Below the pieces are notes generated by a model. The model saw only the letters and a list, made by a program, of their open reading frames with translations, was not told the DNA's origin and made no database searches. From JASHVB01 sp035523995 (GTDB lineage: Bacteria > Pseudomonadota > Alphaproteobacteria > Acetobacterales > Acetobacteraceae), in NCBI GenBank assembly GCA_035523995.1, contig DATKPQ010000107.1:51079-115078 (forward strand): DNA of 64,000 nt, read 5' to 3'. Below, piece by piece: positions 62,872 to 64,000 of the stretch (position 1 is the stretch's first letter; every line of letters starts with the position of its first letter). The position numbers and the translations under genes were made by a program.

Positions 62872-63516
62872 CTATGCCCGCAGTGCCGCTCCGGTGGCAG
62901 CCCGCACTTCGTCGAGCCCGATCCCCGGAGCCAACTCATGGACGCTGAAGCCTTCGCCGGCGGGCTCGAACAGCCCGTAGTTGGTCGCCACCAGCTTGAC
63001 CACCCCGCGGGCGGTCACCGGCAGGGCACAGCGGCGCACCAGTCTCGGGCGATCGTCGCGGGTCAGGTGCTCCATGATCACGAACACCCGCTTCGCGCAG
63101 GCCGCGAGGTCCATCGCGCCGCCGATCCCGCCACCCTTCGCTCCGGCGAGCTTCCAGTTGGCGAAATCGCCATTCTCGGCGACCTCGTACGCGCCCATTA
63201 CGGTGACGTCGATCCGACCACCGCGGATGATGGCGAAGGAGTCCGCGTGGTGCACCACCGCGGCGCCCTGCTTCAAGGTGACGTTCTGGCCGCCGGCGTT
63301 GACGAGGTTAAGATCCTCCTGCCCCGCGGGCGCGATCGGGCCGTAACCAATCACACCATTCTCGGAATGGTAGATGATGTGCCGATCGCCGATATCGGTG
63401 TTGGAGCAGAGTGTGGGCATCCCGACACCGAGATTGACGATCCAGCCGTCCTGGAACTCGTGGGCGATGCGATCGGCCATTTGCTGGCGGCTCCAGCCCT
63501 TCGCCGCGTCGCTCAT
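62872..63516 (-). CDS. 3-oxoacid CoA-transferase subunit B
   Basis: A 214-residue class I CoA-transferase subunit, with the catalytic Glu in HSENGVIGYGP. VNLGVGMPTLCSN and the GGAMDLAACAKRVFVIMEHL segment are typical. It moves CoA from succinyl-CoA to a 3-oxoacid such as acetoacetate or 3-oxoadipate. It overlaps the subunit A gene by four bases (ATGA), so both are made together. ScoB, AtoA and PcaJ are all possible names; the sequence does not decide, so no symbol is given. Confidence 0.92.
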   Translation of the reverse strand: MSDAAKGWSRQQMADRIAHEFQDGWIVNLGVGMPTLCSNTDIGDRHIIYHSENGVIGYGPIAPAGQEDLNLVNAGGQNVTLKQGAAVVHHADSFAIIRGGRIDVTVMGAYEVAENGDFANWKLAGAKGGGIGGAMDLAACAKRVFVIMEHLTRDDRPRLVRRCALPVTARGVVKLVATNYGLFEPAGEGFSVHELAPGIGLDEVRAATGAALRA

Positions 63517-64000
63517 CGCCGTCGCTCCTGACGCCGGATGGGCCAGATGCCGTCGGGGGGCGGTGGGACCTTCACCAGCCGGTGGACGAAGATCCCCGGT
63601 GTGTGGACCTGGTCGGGGTCGATCGTGCCGGTCGGCAGGATGTCTTCGTCCACTTCTGCGATCGCGACGCGCGCCGCCGTTGCCATCACCGGATTGAAAT
63701 TGCGCTGCGAGCGGTGGAACTGCAGGTTGCCGAACGCGTCGGCACGGCGAGCGCGCAGGAAGGCGTAATCGACGTGCAGTGCGTATTCCAACAGGTATTC
63801 CCGGCCATTGATCACGCGTGTCTCGCGCCCTTCGGCCAGCTCGGTGCCGACCGCGGTGGGCGTGTAGAAGGCGGGAATGCCGGCACCGGCGGCGCGCAGC
63901 CGCTCGGCGAGCGTGCCTTGGGGGACCAGCTCGGCTTCGACTTCGCCGGATTCGTAGTATCGGGTGAAAGGCAGCACGTCGGAGGCGCGGGTCGCGGCGG
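63513..64000 (-). CDS. 3-oxoacid CoA-transferase subunit A, 5' end outside the window
   Basis: The C-terminal 162 residues of the class I CoA-transferase alpha subunit, reading in from the right edge (ATRASDVLPFTRYYESGEVE). Family strings are GIPAFYTPTAVGTELAEG, YLLEYALHVDYAFLRA and FHRSQRNFNPVMATAARVAI. It forms the alpha-beta unit with the subunit B gene, which it overlaps by four bases. The start and N-terminal GxGxxG region are outside the window. Confidence 0.92.
   Translation of the reverse strand, partial: AATRASDVLPFTRYYESGEVEAELVPQGTLAERLRAAGAGIPAFYTPTAVGTELAEGRETRVINGREYLLEYALHVDYAFLRARRADAFGNLQFHRSQRNFNPVMATAARVAIAEVDEDILPTGTIDPDQVHTPGIFVHRLVKVPPPPDGIWPIRRQERRR

Overview
The window reads as a chromosomal segment of a high-GC alphaproteobacterium, most likely a member of the Acetobacteraceae or close Rhodospirillales. 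That is an inference from the high GC content, the rpsA-sppA-ihfB block, the many LLM-type and acyl-CoA-dehydrogenase-like flavoenzymes, and families of palindromic intergenic repeats. I saw no rRNA, tRNA, intact insertion sequence, integrase or cas gene.

Layout. 1-2945: a hybrid sensor kinase that runs off the left edge, preceded by a lipoprotein gene. 3520-6544: a GT61 glycosyltransferase and a zinc-ribbon SAM methyltransferase with an extra C-terminal domain, probably for surface glycans. 6652-9886: housekeeping genes ihfB, sppA and rpsA on the minus strand. 10638-12390: an SDR and a D-2-hydroxyacid dehydrogenase. 12510-15299: a membrane-bound GGDEF-EAL protein. 16165-20094: a hypothetical gene, a block of short periodic repeats, and a three-gene operon with a BrxD-like P-loop ATPase, a degenerate paralogue of it and a coiled-coil protein. 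This operon is the best candidate here for an undescribed system. 20242-28188: an iron alcohol dehydrogenase, a complete branched-chain-amino-acid-type ABC transporter (livF, G, M, H and a binding protein), an LLM oxidoreductase and tlyA. 28608-40887: accessory metabolism, with a truncated ankyrin gene, nitrilase, FAD oxidoreductase, a 55-residue membrane protein that is easily missed, a sugar isomerase, two acyl-CoA-dehydrogenase-fold flavoenzymes, an orphan peptide ABC ATPase, a ROK kinase, a MetX-like hydrolase, a trypsin-like protease and a VOC protein. 41369-50419: a PEP-CTERM protein, uvrB, a cysteine-dioxygenase-like enzyme, a winged-helix/STAND regulator and a DASS transporter. 50612-64000: DUF1127, TauE/SafE with a divergent LysR gene, an FAH-family hydrolase, metE under a cobalamin riboswitch, then a catabolic cluster (two LLM oxidoreductases, LysR, MFS, CaiB/BaiF and a two-subunit 3-oxoacid CoA-transferase that runs off the right edge).

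Four families of dispersed repeats sit between genes: A, with cores like cattgcgagcgaagc; B, with ccgcagatg ends; C, with cccgtcatggccggg arms; D, with gggtgatcgggtc and cctctcccgc. Some supply bases to gene starts or ends, and this affected several start choices. Family names come from reading motifs by eye. No database search was possible.
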